DNA from: Tumebacillus amylolyticus | GTDB taxonomy: Bacteria > Bacillota > Bacilli > Tumebacillales > Tumebacillaceae | Direction: 5' to 3' | NCBI RefSeq assembly: GCF_016722965.1 | Contig: NZ_JAEQNB010000003.1 | Coordinates: 62,001-126,000, forward strand | DNA length: 64,000 nucleotides | Shown here: positions 21,117 through 29,800 of the stretch, one piece after another | Layout of the letters: each line of letters opens with the position of its first letter | Numbering within the stretch: the stretch's first letter is position 1 | The notes under the pieces: model-generated | What the model was told of the DNA's origin: nothing | Database searches by the model: none | What the model saw: only the letters and a program-made list of their open reading frames with translations | Made by a program: the position numbers and the translations under genes

Positions 21117-21669
21117 AGATACCCTTCCCCTTTACAAGCTTCACATTGTAAGCCAAGTATTTGACAAACCATCTGTACATCCATTTCGTGAGCCAGATCA
21201 ACCCGCGGCCCATATACCAACCGACGACCGTCATCACCAACGCAAACACCAGTTGGAGCCAGTCAGCTCCGCTCGTCGGCACGCCATTCATATAGAGAGC
21301 GACCAACGGGGAGAGAATCAACGCGCCTGCCGCCGCGTACAGCCCAGCCAAGCCGCCAAGCAATCCGAAGAACGGCCCCGCCAAGATCAGCAGATTGACC
21401 AGTCCAAGGCCTGCCGCCACGAAGATCGCGTGGAACAGTTTCGTAAAGGAAACCTCGTGTTGCACTTGCTCGATCAACGTCGTCGCCCGAATCTCTTTGG
21501 CGAGCGCTTTCGGGTTGCCAAGCGAGAGGGCGATGCCCGCTTCGTCGCGGCCGTCTGCCAGAGCCATCGCGAAGTGTTCCCGGTATTCGGCGAGGATTTC
21601 CTCGCGTTCTTCGCGATCCAGACCTTTCAATTCAGCTTCCAGCGTTTTCAGAAAAGTATCCTTAGTCAT
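21106..21669 (-). CDS. DUF1700 (HAAS-type) membrane protein
   Basis: The product is 187 residues from the ATG at 21669, which follows GAGGGGA. The N-terminal helix pair [28 protein letters not shown] is the HAAS/DUF1700 signature. Residues ~75-165 contain three hydrophobic segments ([57 protein letters not shown]). The C terminus is short and basic. The start codon lies inside the end of padR (8-base overlap), and the stop overlaps the lipoprotein start, so the three genes are translationally coupled. It probably acts in the same envelope-associated unit; the molecular role is not known to me. Confidence 0.87.
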   Translation of the reverse strand: MTKDTFLKTLEAELKGLDREEREEILAEYREHFAMALADGRDEAGIALSLGNPKALAKEIRATTLIEQVQHEVSFTKLFHAIFVAAGLGLVNLLILAGPFFGLLGGLAGLYAAAGALILSPLVALYMNGVPTSGADWLQLVFALVMTVVGWYMGRGLIWLTKWMYRWFVKYLAYNVKLVKGKGIYEA

Positions 21670-21985
21670 GGCGTTCCCCTCGCACAATGGAATTTACGCG
21701 ACCCACGAAGTCGTCCCACTCTCGTATCAGTTCATCCCGGTAGCGTTTGCCACCCTCGGTCAAACGATAATATTTGCGCGGCGGACCTTCTTGCGATTCC
21801 ACCAAGTATGTCGTGAAGTAGCCTTCCTTCGTAAGCCGACGCAAGAGAGGATAGATCGTTCCCTCGGAAATTTCGATGTACTTGGAGATGCTGTTCACCA
21901 GTTCATAGCCGTAGAGGTCTTCTCCCCCGACTAAAACGAGAACACACAACTCAAGCACGCCCTTTTTAAATTGTATATTTTCCAT
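21662..21985 (-). CDS. PadR-family transcriptional regulator
   Basis: The product is 107 residues, the size of short PadR (PadR-s2) regulators: a winged helix and one C-terminal helix, no ligand domain. Visible pattern: [27 protein letters not shown] (first helices), [19 protein letters not shown] (recognition helix and wing) and [21 protein letters not shown]. It is the first gene of padR-DUF1700-DUF4097. Such PadR proteins usually repress their own operon; an inverted repeat overlapping its promoter is described separately. It is also divergent from an RND exporter, which it might co-regulate. Confidence 0.92.
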   Translation of the reverse strand: MENIQFKKGVLELCVLVLVGGEDLYGYELVNSISKYIEISEGTIYPLLRRLTKEGYFTTYLVESQEGPPRKYYRLTEGGKRYRDELIREWDDFVGRVNSIVRGERHD

Positions 21986-22048
21986 GTTCTCTAATCAACT
22001 CTCCTTTCTGTGAGACGATTTACTTGTCAAATGCACTCCTTGTGGTTT

Positions 22049-22077
22049 ATTATAACACCAGCTACCTTGCAATGAAA
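22049..22077 (-). promoter_or_regulatory. Probable sigma-A promoter of the padR operon
   Basis: Minus strand: -10 TATAAT (22049-22054, a perfect consensus), a 17-base spacer and TTTCAT at the -35 position (22072-22077). The -35 is weak and is overlapped by the left arm of an inverted repeat. The padR start codon is 64 bases downstream, with GGAG in between. Confidence 0.65.
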
Positions 22078-22108
22078 GGTACTGTACGAAAAAAATTCCG
22101 GTACCTTT
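22075..22108. promoter_or_regulatory. Inverted repeat between padR and the RND exporter, candidate operator
   Basis: AAAGGTAC (22075-22082) and GTACCTTT (22101-22108) form a perfect 8-bp inverted repeat with an 18-base A+T-rich spacer. The left arm overlaps the -35 region of the padR promoter. The repeat lies in the 284-base intergenic region between the divergent padR operon and the RND gene, so one regulator could act on both. The repeat is seen directly; binding by this PadR is inference. The remaining 160 bases to the RND gene contain no other feature I can support. Confidence 0.5.
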
Positions 22109-22269
22109 TTTGAACCAGAAATGAGGTGAACCTAAGAATTCGACAAAAAAGAAGAAATTTTTACATCGCAGAAGGAAAGGCTCAACCGAAAGTAGAAATA
22201 CAAACAGGGCATCTTGTTAATCAGACTTGTCTACCTAAATTAGTTATGAGAGAAGGAGTGAACTAGGTA

Positions 22270-25200
22270 GTGACCCATTTAACACGTTTCTCATTGCGCA
22301 ACCCGATCGTCGTGTTTATCTTGGTGTTGCTGATCATCGTGGGAGGGGTATTCTCCACGTCCAAGCTCAACCAAGAGATGATGCCGGACGTATCGCCGGC
22401 AGCGATCTACGTCAACGTGGTCTGGCCGGGTGCTTCTGCGCAAGAAGCCCTCAATTCCGTGACCAAGCCGCTCGAGAGAGCGCTCAATAATGTAGAAGGT
22501 GTTCAAAAGCTCACTTCGAGCACTTCGGACTCGGTTTCCTTCATCCGTCTGGAGTTCGACCTCGGCGTTGACCGCGAACTCAAGAAGACCAAAGTCGAAG
22601 AAGCCGTCGCATCCGTTAAACTGCCGTCTACGGCGCAGGCTCCGAACATCATCAAGGGCGGTTCCAACACCGTGCCGATCCTCTTCTCGTCGCTGGTTCC
22701 CAAGGACGGCGTCTCTATGGAAGACTTCGAAAAGGAAGTCGTCGACCACGTCCTCCCGGCGATGAAGTCGGTCTCCGGCGTCGCAGCCGTAGATGCACAG
22801 GGTCTCAACAACTCCAAGATCGTCATCGCGGTCGACCCGGAGAAGTTGAAGGACCAGAAAGTCACCTACCAGCAAGTTCAGCAACTCCTGCAAGCTCAGA
22901 ACGTCAACGCACCGCTTGGGCAGCTCACGTTGAACAAAATGGACGAAACCGTCACGCTCAACGGTGCCCTCGCGTCTCTCGATGACATCTCCAACCTGAC
23001 GCTGCGTCCGAACCTCAAGCTCAAAGACGTGGCAAACGTACAAAACATCACCTCCGCCGAAACGATCACCACCGTCGGCGACAAGTCCGGCATCGCGATC
23101 TCGCTAATGAAAAACGCAGACGCCAACACCGTCGAAGTCGTGCAAGCGCTCAAAGACGAGATGGCGAAGTACGACAAAGTCGAAATGAAAGTCATCTGGG
23201 ACTCTTCCGAACAAGTTTCGGAATCGGTGTTCTCGATGGTCCGTGAAGGCGGCCTCGGTGCTGTGTTCGCAGCGCTGTTGATTCTCTTGTTCCTGCGCAA
23301 CTTCCGCGCCACGATCATCTCCGTCGTTTCGATCCCGCTGTCGATCTTGATCACTCTGATCTTGCTTCAACAGTTCCACATCGCGCTGAACCTCATGTCG
23401 CTCGCCGGGATGATCGTCGCAACCGGCCGCGTCGTCGACGACTCCATCGTCGTCATCGAGAACATCATGCGCCGCCTGCAAAAAGAACCGATGAGCTTCG
23501 ACTTGATCGTCGATTCGATCAAGGAAGTTGTCAAAGCGATCACCTCCTCGACGCTTACGACCGTCGCGGTCTTCGCACCGCTGGGTGCCGTGTCCGGTAT
23601 GATCGGGATCGTCTTCGGCCCGTTCGCGCTGACCGTCGTGTTCTGCTTGATCGCTTCCCTCCTCGTCTCCGTCACCGTGGTCCCGATGCTTTCGTACCTG
23701 ATGATGAAGAAATTCGGCTCCGCTTCCCATGACGAGCACGAAGGCGGTCTGGCCGTTCGTTACAAAAAAGCTCTGCAATGGTCCCTGAACCACAAAAAAA
23801 CCGTTCTGCTCGCCGCACTCGTGCTGCTGGTTGGCTCGGCTCCGCTGGCGATGACCGCCGGCTTCACGTTCCTGCCGTCTGAGCAGAACAAAGTCGTCGG
23901 CCTGACCCTCACCCTGCCGCGCGGCACGGAATTGGCAGAAATCCAATCGTTCTCCAAGAGCATTGACGAAAAACTCCGCGCAGACTCTCGCGTTGAAACT
24001 TCGCAGTTGACCGTCGGCGCTCCGAAAGGCAACGGCAAGGAAGCAAGTGTCACCAACGTCGCGAACTGGATGGTTCTGCTCAAGAACGGCACCGACATCG
24101 TGAAGTTTATCGATGAGAAGAAACAAGACCTGAAAGTGAACCGCGACTTCACCACGCTTGAACTGTACCAAATCCCGAACGCTGCCAACGGTGCCGACGT
24201 ACAAATCGTCGTAAACGGCCCGACCAAAGACTCGATCAAAAAAGCGGCTGAGAAAATCACCGAAGTCGTCAAAGGTATCGAAGGCACCGAAAACGTCAAG
24301 AACAACCTGCAAGAAGGCATCAAGGGCGTCGAAGTCAAAGTCCGCCATGACGATGCACTCGCGCATGGCATGACCTCCGGCCAAGCGTATCAGATGATCA
24401 ACCCGTATCTGACCGATTCCAAAGTCGGCACGATCACGACAGACAATGCCCAAGAAGACCTGTACATGCAACTCAAACCGAGCAACGGCATCACCAACCT
24501 CGACGCCATCGCAAACCTCGAACTGATGGATGCGACAGGCAAAGTGTTCAAAATCAAAGACATCGCCGATGTCAATGAAGTGGACCAACCGGGCGCTCTG
24601 CAATTGCTCAACGGCAACGAATACGCTTCCGTCTCCGCCGGCATCCTCGGCGAAGACAAATCCAGCACCTCTTCTGCGATCAAGGACGCTCTGAAAACCG
24701 TCCAACTCGAAGACGGCGCTTCCTACTCGCTGGGCGGCTCCAACCAACAGATCGCCGACATGATCAAAGACATGATCATGGCGTTCCTGATCGCAATCGG
24801 TGCCGTCTACATCGTACTGGTCGTCACCTTCGCAGAAGGCAAAGCACCGTTTGCGATTCTGTTCTCCATCCCGTTCGCTTTGATCGGTTCTCTGCTTGGC
24901 ATCAAGCTCTCCGGTCAACCGATCTCGCTGCCGAGTATGATCGGCTTCCTGATGCTGATCGGGATCGTCGTCACCAACGCAATCGTCCTCCTCGACCGTG
25001 CGAAACAGCAGATGGCCAAGGGCGAATCGATTCGCGATGCACTGATCTCGGCGGGCGGCGTTCGTCTGCGTCCGATCTTGATGACCGCAATCGCCACGAT
25101 GTGCGCGATCTTGCCGCTCACCATCGGCTTTGGCTCTTCGATGGTCATCTCGCAAGGTCTGGCTGTCGTCGTTATGGGTGGTTTGATCTCCTCGACCTTC

Positions 25201-25302
25201 CTCACCCTGTTCATCGTCCCGATCATGTTCGAAATCCTGCACCGCAAACAGGTGAAGGCAGAACGCACCGGGAAAGCAAACTTGAAAACTGTGCAAGCCT
25301 AA
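22270..25302 (+). CDS. RND-family efflux transporter (AcrB/SwrC type)
   Basis: Inner-membrane proton-driven exporter of 1010 residues, the usual HAE1 length. GTG start at 22270 with AAGGAG upstream. It has the two-fold layout of twelve helices: TM1 at ~12-30 followed by a ~300-residue periplasm-type loop, TM2-6 (~320-480), TM7 (~510) and a second loop, then TM8-12 (~840-1000). The TM4 proton-relay segment is GRVVDDSIVVIENI near residue 390, keeping the Asp pair; family members usually have GLVVDDA. No membrane-fusion or outer-membrane partner is encoded nearby, as expected for a Gram-positive. B. subtilis SwrC of this family exports surfactin. Its convergence on an NRPS-PKS cluster suggests self-resistance, but this is inference. 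Confidence 0.92.
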   Translation: MTHLTRFSLRNPIVVFILVLLIIVGGVFSTSKLNQEMMPDVSPAAIYVNVVWPGASAQEALNSVTKPLERALNNVEGVQKLTSSTSDSVSFIRLEFDLGVDRELKKTKVEEAVASVKLPSTAQAPNIIKGGSNTVPILFSSLVPKDGVSMEDFEKEVVDHVLPAMKSVSGVAAVDAQGLNNSKIVIAVDPEKLKDQKVTYQQVQQLLQAQNVNAPLGQLTLNKMDETVTLNGALASLDDISNLTLRPNLKLKDVANVQNITSAETITTVGDKSGIAISLMKNADANTVEVVQALKDEMAKYDKVEMKVIWDSSEQVSESVFSMVREGGLGAVFAALLILLFLRNFRATIISVVSIPLSILITLILLQQFHIALNLMSLAGMIVATGRVVDDSIVVIENIMRRLQKEPMSFDLIVDSIKEVVKAITSSTLTTVAVFAPLGAVSGMIGIVFGPFALTVVFCLIASLLVSVTVVPMLSYLMMKKFGSASHDEHEGGLAVRYKKALQWSLNHKKTVLLAALVLLVGSAPLAMTAGFTFLPSEQNKVVGLTLTLPRGTELAEIQSFSKSIDEKLRADSRVETSQLTVGAPKGNGKEASVTNVANWMVLLKNGTDIVKFIDEKKQDLKVNRDFTTLELYQIPNAANGADVQIVVNGPTKDSIKKAAEKITEVVKGIEGTENVKNNLQEGIKGVEVKVRHDDALAHGMTSGQAYQMINPYLTDSKVGTITTDNAQEDLYMQLKPSNGITNLDAIANLELMDATGKVFKIKDIADVNEVDQPGALQLLNGNEYASVSAGILGEDKSSTSSAIKDALKTVQLEDGASYSLGGSNQQIADMIKDMIMAFLIAIGAVYIVLVVTFAEGKAPFAILFSIPFALIGSLLGIKLSGQPISLPSMIGFLMLIGIVVTNAIVLLDRAKQQMAKGESIRDALISAGGVRLRPILMTAIATMCAILPLTIGFGSSMVISQGLAVVVMGGLISSTFLTLFIVPIMFEILHRKQVKAERTGKANLKTVQA

Positions 25303-25303
25303 G

Positions 25304-25342
25304 AAAAAAGCACCGGCCGCAAGCGGCTCGGTGCTTTTTTTT
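25304..25342. terminator. Bidirectional terminator between RND gene and NRPS-PKS operon
   Basis: AAAAAAGCACCG...CGGTGCTTTTTTTT with an inner GCCGCAAGCGGC hairpin. The A-run and T-run on the two sides make it usable from both directions: for the RND gene (ends 25302) and the minus-strand operon (ends 25345). Confidence 0.92.
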
Positions 25343-25344
25343 GT

Positions 25345-26850
25345 CTATTCGAGGGCATCGAAGAGTCCTAATGCCGCTACGATGTCGATCTCGTCGGTCG
25401 AGAGAGTGTCGATCTCGGCAAGGGCTTGGTTCGGGTTGTCGGCGACGGCGCGCAAGATGTTGCCGTATTGCTCGGCGAGCAGGCGCACCGTCTCTTCTTC
25501 GAAGAGGTCGGAATTGTACTCGAACGTACACCAGATCGTGTCGTCGCTCGTGCGAATTGAGAGCGAGATGTCGAACTTCACAGCTTGGTGGTCGATCAGC
25601 TCGTACTCCATCTCCAGTCCTGTCAGTTGGATCGGCGCGACCGTTTTGTTCAAGTTGAACATCACTTGGAAGACCGGCGTATGGCCCGGCACGCGCTCCG
25701 GTTGGACGGCGTCGAGCACCATCTCAAACGGCACGTCTTGGTGTTCGAAGCCTTCCATCGTACGCTCCCGCACCTGTTGGAGCAGGTCGCGGAAACTCAT
25801 CTCAGCCGTGACGTGGCTACGCAGAGCCAGCGAGTTGATGAACGCCCCGATGGAGCCGTGGATCTCGGACGAACCACGCCCGGAGATCGGGAAGCCGACG
25901 ATGATGTCTTCCAGCGCAGTGTAGCGGTAGAGCAGGGTTTGGAACGCGGCCATCATCGTGACGAACAGCGTGACTTCCTCGCGTCGACTCATCTCGTTGA
26001 CAGCCTCCGGCAAGCCGTCGGTCAAGAATAAGTTGTAGTGCCGCCCCGTGTACGTGCGCACGCCAGGGCGCGGGTGGTCGATTGGCAACTCCAACACCGG
26101 GAACGGTCGTTGGAGTTTTTTCTGCCAATAGGAGACTTGCTTTTGGATGCGTTCTTCCGTGAGGTAGTCGCGTTGCCAAGCGGCGTAGTCGATGACTTGT
26201 ACGGGTACTGGCGGGAGTGAGATCGTGCCGCCGCGTTTCAACGTTTCGTACATCGTGGCCACTTCCTGTACGAACACCCCTGTGGACCAACCGTCGAAGA
26301 TGATGTGATGGACGGCGACGACCCAGAGATGCTCGTCCGTGCGCATACGCAACAGTCGGGTGCGGATCAGCGGAAGTTCATGCAATTGGAACGGAGTGCT
26401 GCACGTTTCCACGGCGAGTCGTTGTTCCTCCACTTGTTTGTCCCCTTCCGGCATGTGGGAGAGGTCGACGAGCGGGATTGGCAGATGGAGAGCAGGGGCC
26501 ACCCGTTGAACGGGGTGCCCCTCCTCTTTGGTATGAACGGTCGTGCGCAAAGCTTCATGACGCTTGATGCATGCGTTGAGGCTTTGTTCCAACAAGGCAG
26601 GGTCGAGGTCTCCACGGAAGCGGACGCCCACCGGGATGATGTAGGCGGCGTTGCCCGGTTCCAATTGGTCGGCCCACCACATGCGGGTCTGCGTGTAGGA
26701 CAGTTCGTACTCGTCACGGTCCCGCGAGACGGTCGGGATCGAAACCGACCCCTCGTCTGCAGTTTGTTGCTTTTTCAAGAGTTGTTTTTCGAGAAGCTCA
26801 CGTTGTTTCGGAGAGAGCGAGGCGAGACGGGCGAGCAGTTTGTCATTCAT
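25345..26850 (-). CDS. Stand-alone NRPS condensation-domain protein (protein E)
   Basis: The product is 501 residues: a ~45-residue N-terminal region with the form common before C domains (LSPKQRELLEKQLLKKQQ) and then one condensation domain (YELSYTQTRMWW ... ). The catalytic HHIIFDGWS motif is intact, and IVGFPISGRGSSEIHGSIGAFINSL and HQDVPFEMVLDAVQPER are further C-domain motifs. No carrier, adenylation or thioesterase domain follows. It is the last gene of the operon, and its ATG overlaps the PKS D stop by 8 bases. A terminal C domain can release a chain by condensation with a free amine or alcohol or by cyclisation. Here it would take the chain from the ACP of PKS D, as no thioesterase is visible. 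Confidence 0.92.
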   Translation of the reverse strand: MNDKLLARLASLSPKQRELLEKQLLKKQQTADEGSVSIPTVSRDRDEYELSYTQTRMWWADQLEPGNAAYIIPVGVRFRGDLDPALLEQSLNACIKRHEALRTTVHTKEEGHPVQRVAPALHLPIPLVDLSHMPEGDKQVEEQRLAVETCSTPFQLHELPLIRTRLLRMRTDEHLWVVAVHHIIFDGWSTGVFVQEVATMYETLKRGGTISLPPVPVQVIDYAAWQRDYLTEERIQKQVSYWQKKLQRPFPVLELPIDHPRPGVRTYTGRHYNLFLTDGLPEAVNEMSRREEVTLFVTMMAAFQTLLYRYTALEDIIVGFPISGRGSSEIHGSIGAFINSLALRSHVTAEMSFRDLLQQVRERTMEGFEHQDVPFEMVLDAVQPERVPGHTPVFQVMFNLNKTVAPIQLTGLEMEYELIDHQAVKFDISLSIRTSDDTIWCTFEYNSDLFEEETVRLLAEQYGNILRAVADNPNQALAEIDTLSTDEIDIVAALGLFDALE

Positions 26851-29800
26851 CTTCGCTCACCGTCGTTGCAGCCGCTTCAAGCAGGGCGGCCATCTCTTCT
26901 TCGCTCATGTCTCCCAGTTCTGCGAGCAGGTCCGCAACTTCTTCATCTTGAGAGAGTTCGAGGTTGGAAACCATCTGCTCGTGGAGCGAGTCTGCCAGTT
27001 CGGAGATCGTCGGGCCTTTGAGCAGTTCGACGACGGCGAGTTTGACGTTGAGGCCTTTTTCCAACGAGACGCGCAATTCGATGGCGAGCATGGAGTCAAG
27101 TCCCAACGAGTTCAGCGGTTGGTCGGACGTCAACGACGAGCGGTTCAGACGCATGACATGGGCGACCACGTCTTGGAGATGGTCTTCGAGCAGGGTCAGG
27201 CGGTCGCTTTCTTCGGCTTCCTTCCAAGTTTCGAGGAAGTTGATGCCGTCGTTGTTTTGTTGCCCGTTGGACGCTTCTTGATCAGCGGCGGCGATGTCGA
27301 GGATCATCGCCGGCGCGAGGCCGCCCGGGTAGTTGTGTTGCGCGACCACCGACCAGTTTGCGATGCAGACCAGCACGTTCGGCTTGGAGCCGAGCAACAG
27401 GTTGCCGTACGCGTTCAGGCCTTTTTCCGGCGAGAATTGGTACATGCCGCGACGCTCGAAGAATTCGATCAGGTCGAGCTTGGTCGCCATGCCCACTTCC
27501 GCCCAAGGACCCCAGTTGATGGAGAGAGCCGGCAAACCTTGTGCTTGGCGGTGGTACGCGAGGGCGTCGAGGAAGGCGTTGCCCGCCGAGTAGTTCCCTT
27601 GGCCCGGCGAGACGATTTGTGCTGCCAGCGACGAGAACAGGACGAAGAAGTCGAGTTCACGGTCTTTGAAGTAGTTGTGCAGGTTCCAAGACCCGAAGAT
27701 CTTCGGATGCAGGACGTTGCTGAGGTCTTCCAGTTCCATTTGCAACAGGGTTTGCGGGAATGCCACACCTGCGGAGTGAACGACGCCGCGGATCGCCGGC
27801 CAGCCCTCTGCTTCGTAGGCCGCCAGTTGAGCGAACAGGTCGTCGCGGTTGGAAACGTCGCACCCGATGACGGTGATGGAGGCACCCAGCGCTTCCAGTT
27901 CACGGACGGCGGCAATGCGCTCGCCCAGTTTGGACGTCGGGTCGATGTCCGACCACGTGGAGCGCGGCGGCAGTGCTTCACGGCCCGAGAGGACGATGCG
28001 GCGAGCGCCTTGTTCAATCGACCAACGGGCAACTTGGATGCCTAAGCCTCCGAGACCGCCGGTGATCAGGTAGGATGCGTCCGGACGGAACTTCGGCGGA
28101 ATCGGCAGGGTCAGATCGCCGCAGTCTTGGACGCGGACGACGTAGCGAACGCCGCGACGGAAGCCGATTTGGTCCTCGATGGTTTTGTTCAGGAGTTCGT
28201 GGAGAATTTGCTCGGCCTCTACAGCCGGGTTGACCTCAGTCGCATCGAGGTCGAGGATTCCGCCCCAGATGTCCGTGTGCTCTTGGTGACCGAGCACGCG
28301 GGCCAGACCCCACAGCGGAGCTTGGGCGACCTGCAGGCGTTCTTGGGTGTGAAGCACCGGTTGCGCGCCGCGGGTGACCAGCCAGAGCAGCGGGTTTTGT
28401 TTCAAGGTGCCTTGTGCCAGTTGCTTCGTGAGCAAGAGAACGCTCGCACAGCCGAAGTCTTCCGCTTGGCGCAGGTCGGCAATCGTCGCGTCATCGCCGG
28501 AGACCGCATCGAGGCTCCAGAGGTGAACAACGCCCTTGCAAATCGGTTGAGTTTGCGCCCATTGGATCAGTTGTTGGTAGGATGATTTGTCGGTCGGGTT
28601 CAGGCTGGCGTTGCCGTCCAAGATTGCGAATTCGTCACCACGGGTAATGCGCAGGACGCTGTCGCCCTTGGCTTTGAGTTGCTCGGAAAGCGCATCTGCA
28701 ACGCCTTGGCCGTCTGCGAAGACCATCCACATCCCTGCCGTTTGCGGGGTTGCTTCCACCTCGTTGCGCTCTTGCTCGGACCAAACCAGTTCCGAGTAGG
28801 AAATATTGCCGCCGCCACCCGCCGATTCGTCGCGCAGAGAGCGGGCTTCGCACTTGCTGATGTCGAGGATGAGGTTCCCGTCTTCATCGAGCAATTGGAT
28901 GTCGCCGGCGAGGAGCATGTTCGTTTGGTCGGTGATGCGAGCATGAATCCACATTTTTTTCGTGAGTTTCGCGTGGCGCAGGTAGGCGCGGCGCAGAGCG
29001 GTCGGCATGTAGACGGAGCTCTCGTCATCGCGGAACGGAAGCGCTGCTGCGAGCACTTGGAAGCAGAGGTCAAGCATCGCCGGGTGCAAGTAGAAGTCAT
29101 CGACTTCGCCTTGGAGGAGGTCGTGGATCTCGACTTGAGCGAGCGCTTCGTTCTCCCCTTGCCACAATTGGTGGATGCCTTGGAACGTCGGCCCGTACTC
29201 AAGACCCAGTGTACGGAAGTGCTGGTAGCACTTCTCCTTCGGAATTTCGTGGGTGATGCGCGCTTGCAGGGCGGTGAGGTCCGGGTTGCCGATCGGGAAG
29301 CGGTTGATCGGACGATAGTAGCCTTCTGCATGGTTCGTCCAATCACCCTCTTGCGCGCCCGGACGGTAGACGCCGACGAATCCGGTGGTGCTGTCGAGAT
29401 GGACTTGCAGTTTGACCGTTTCGTCTTCGCCAATGAACAGAGCTTTTTTGAATTCAATGTCGAGAACTTCGACAGCCGGTTTGCCCTCGCCGATCGACTT
29501 CATGACGGTGGCCGTCATCATTTCCGCATAGCCGGCACCCGGATAGACAATCGAGTTCTGGATGCGATGGTCGCCGATCCAATGCAGTTGGTGCAAGTCG
29601 ATGTCCGTTTCAAAGCGCGGGTGCGGAGCGCGCAACGTCTTGCCGAGCAGCGGGTGGATGTTTTCGCCGAGGCGGTCGAGGCGGGAGCGCTCCGATTCGT
29701 GCCAGCACTTCTCGCGTTGCCACGGGTAGGTCGGGAGTTTGACGCGGTTGCCTTGCGGGAAGAACGCTTGCCAATTCAATCCGATACCTTGGGTGTAAAG

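Noticed and set aside
23104-25296. Long minus-strand open frame opposite the RND exporter
   Set aside because: The translation is Asp/Arg/His-rich repeats of the kind produced by reading a membrane protein backwards; no motif or start signal.
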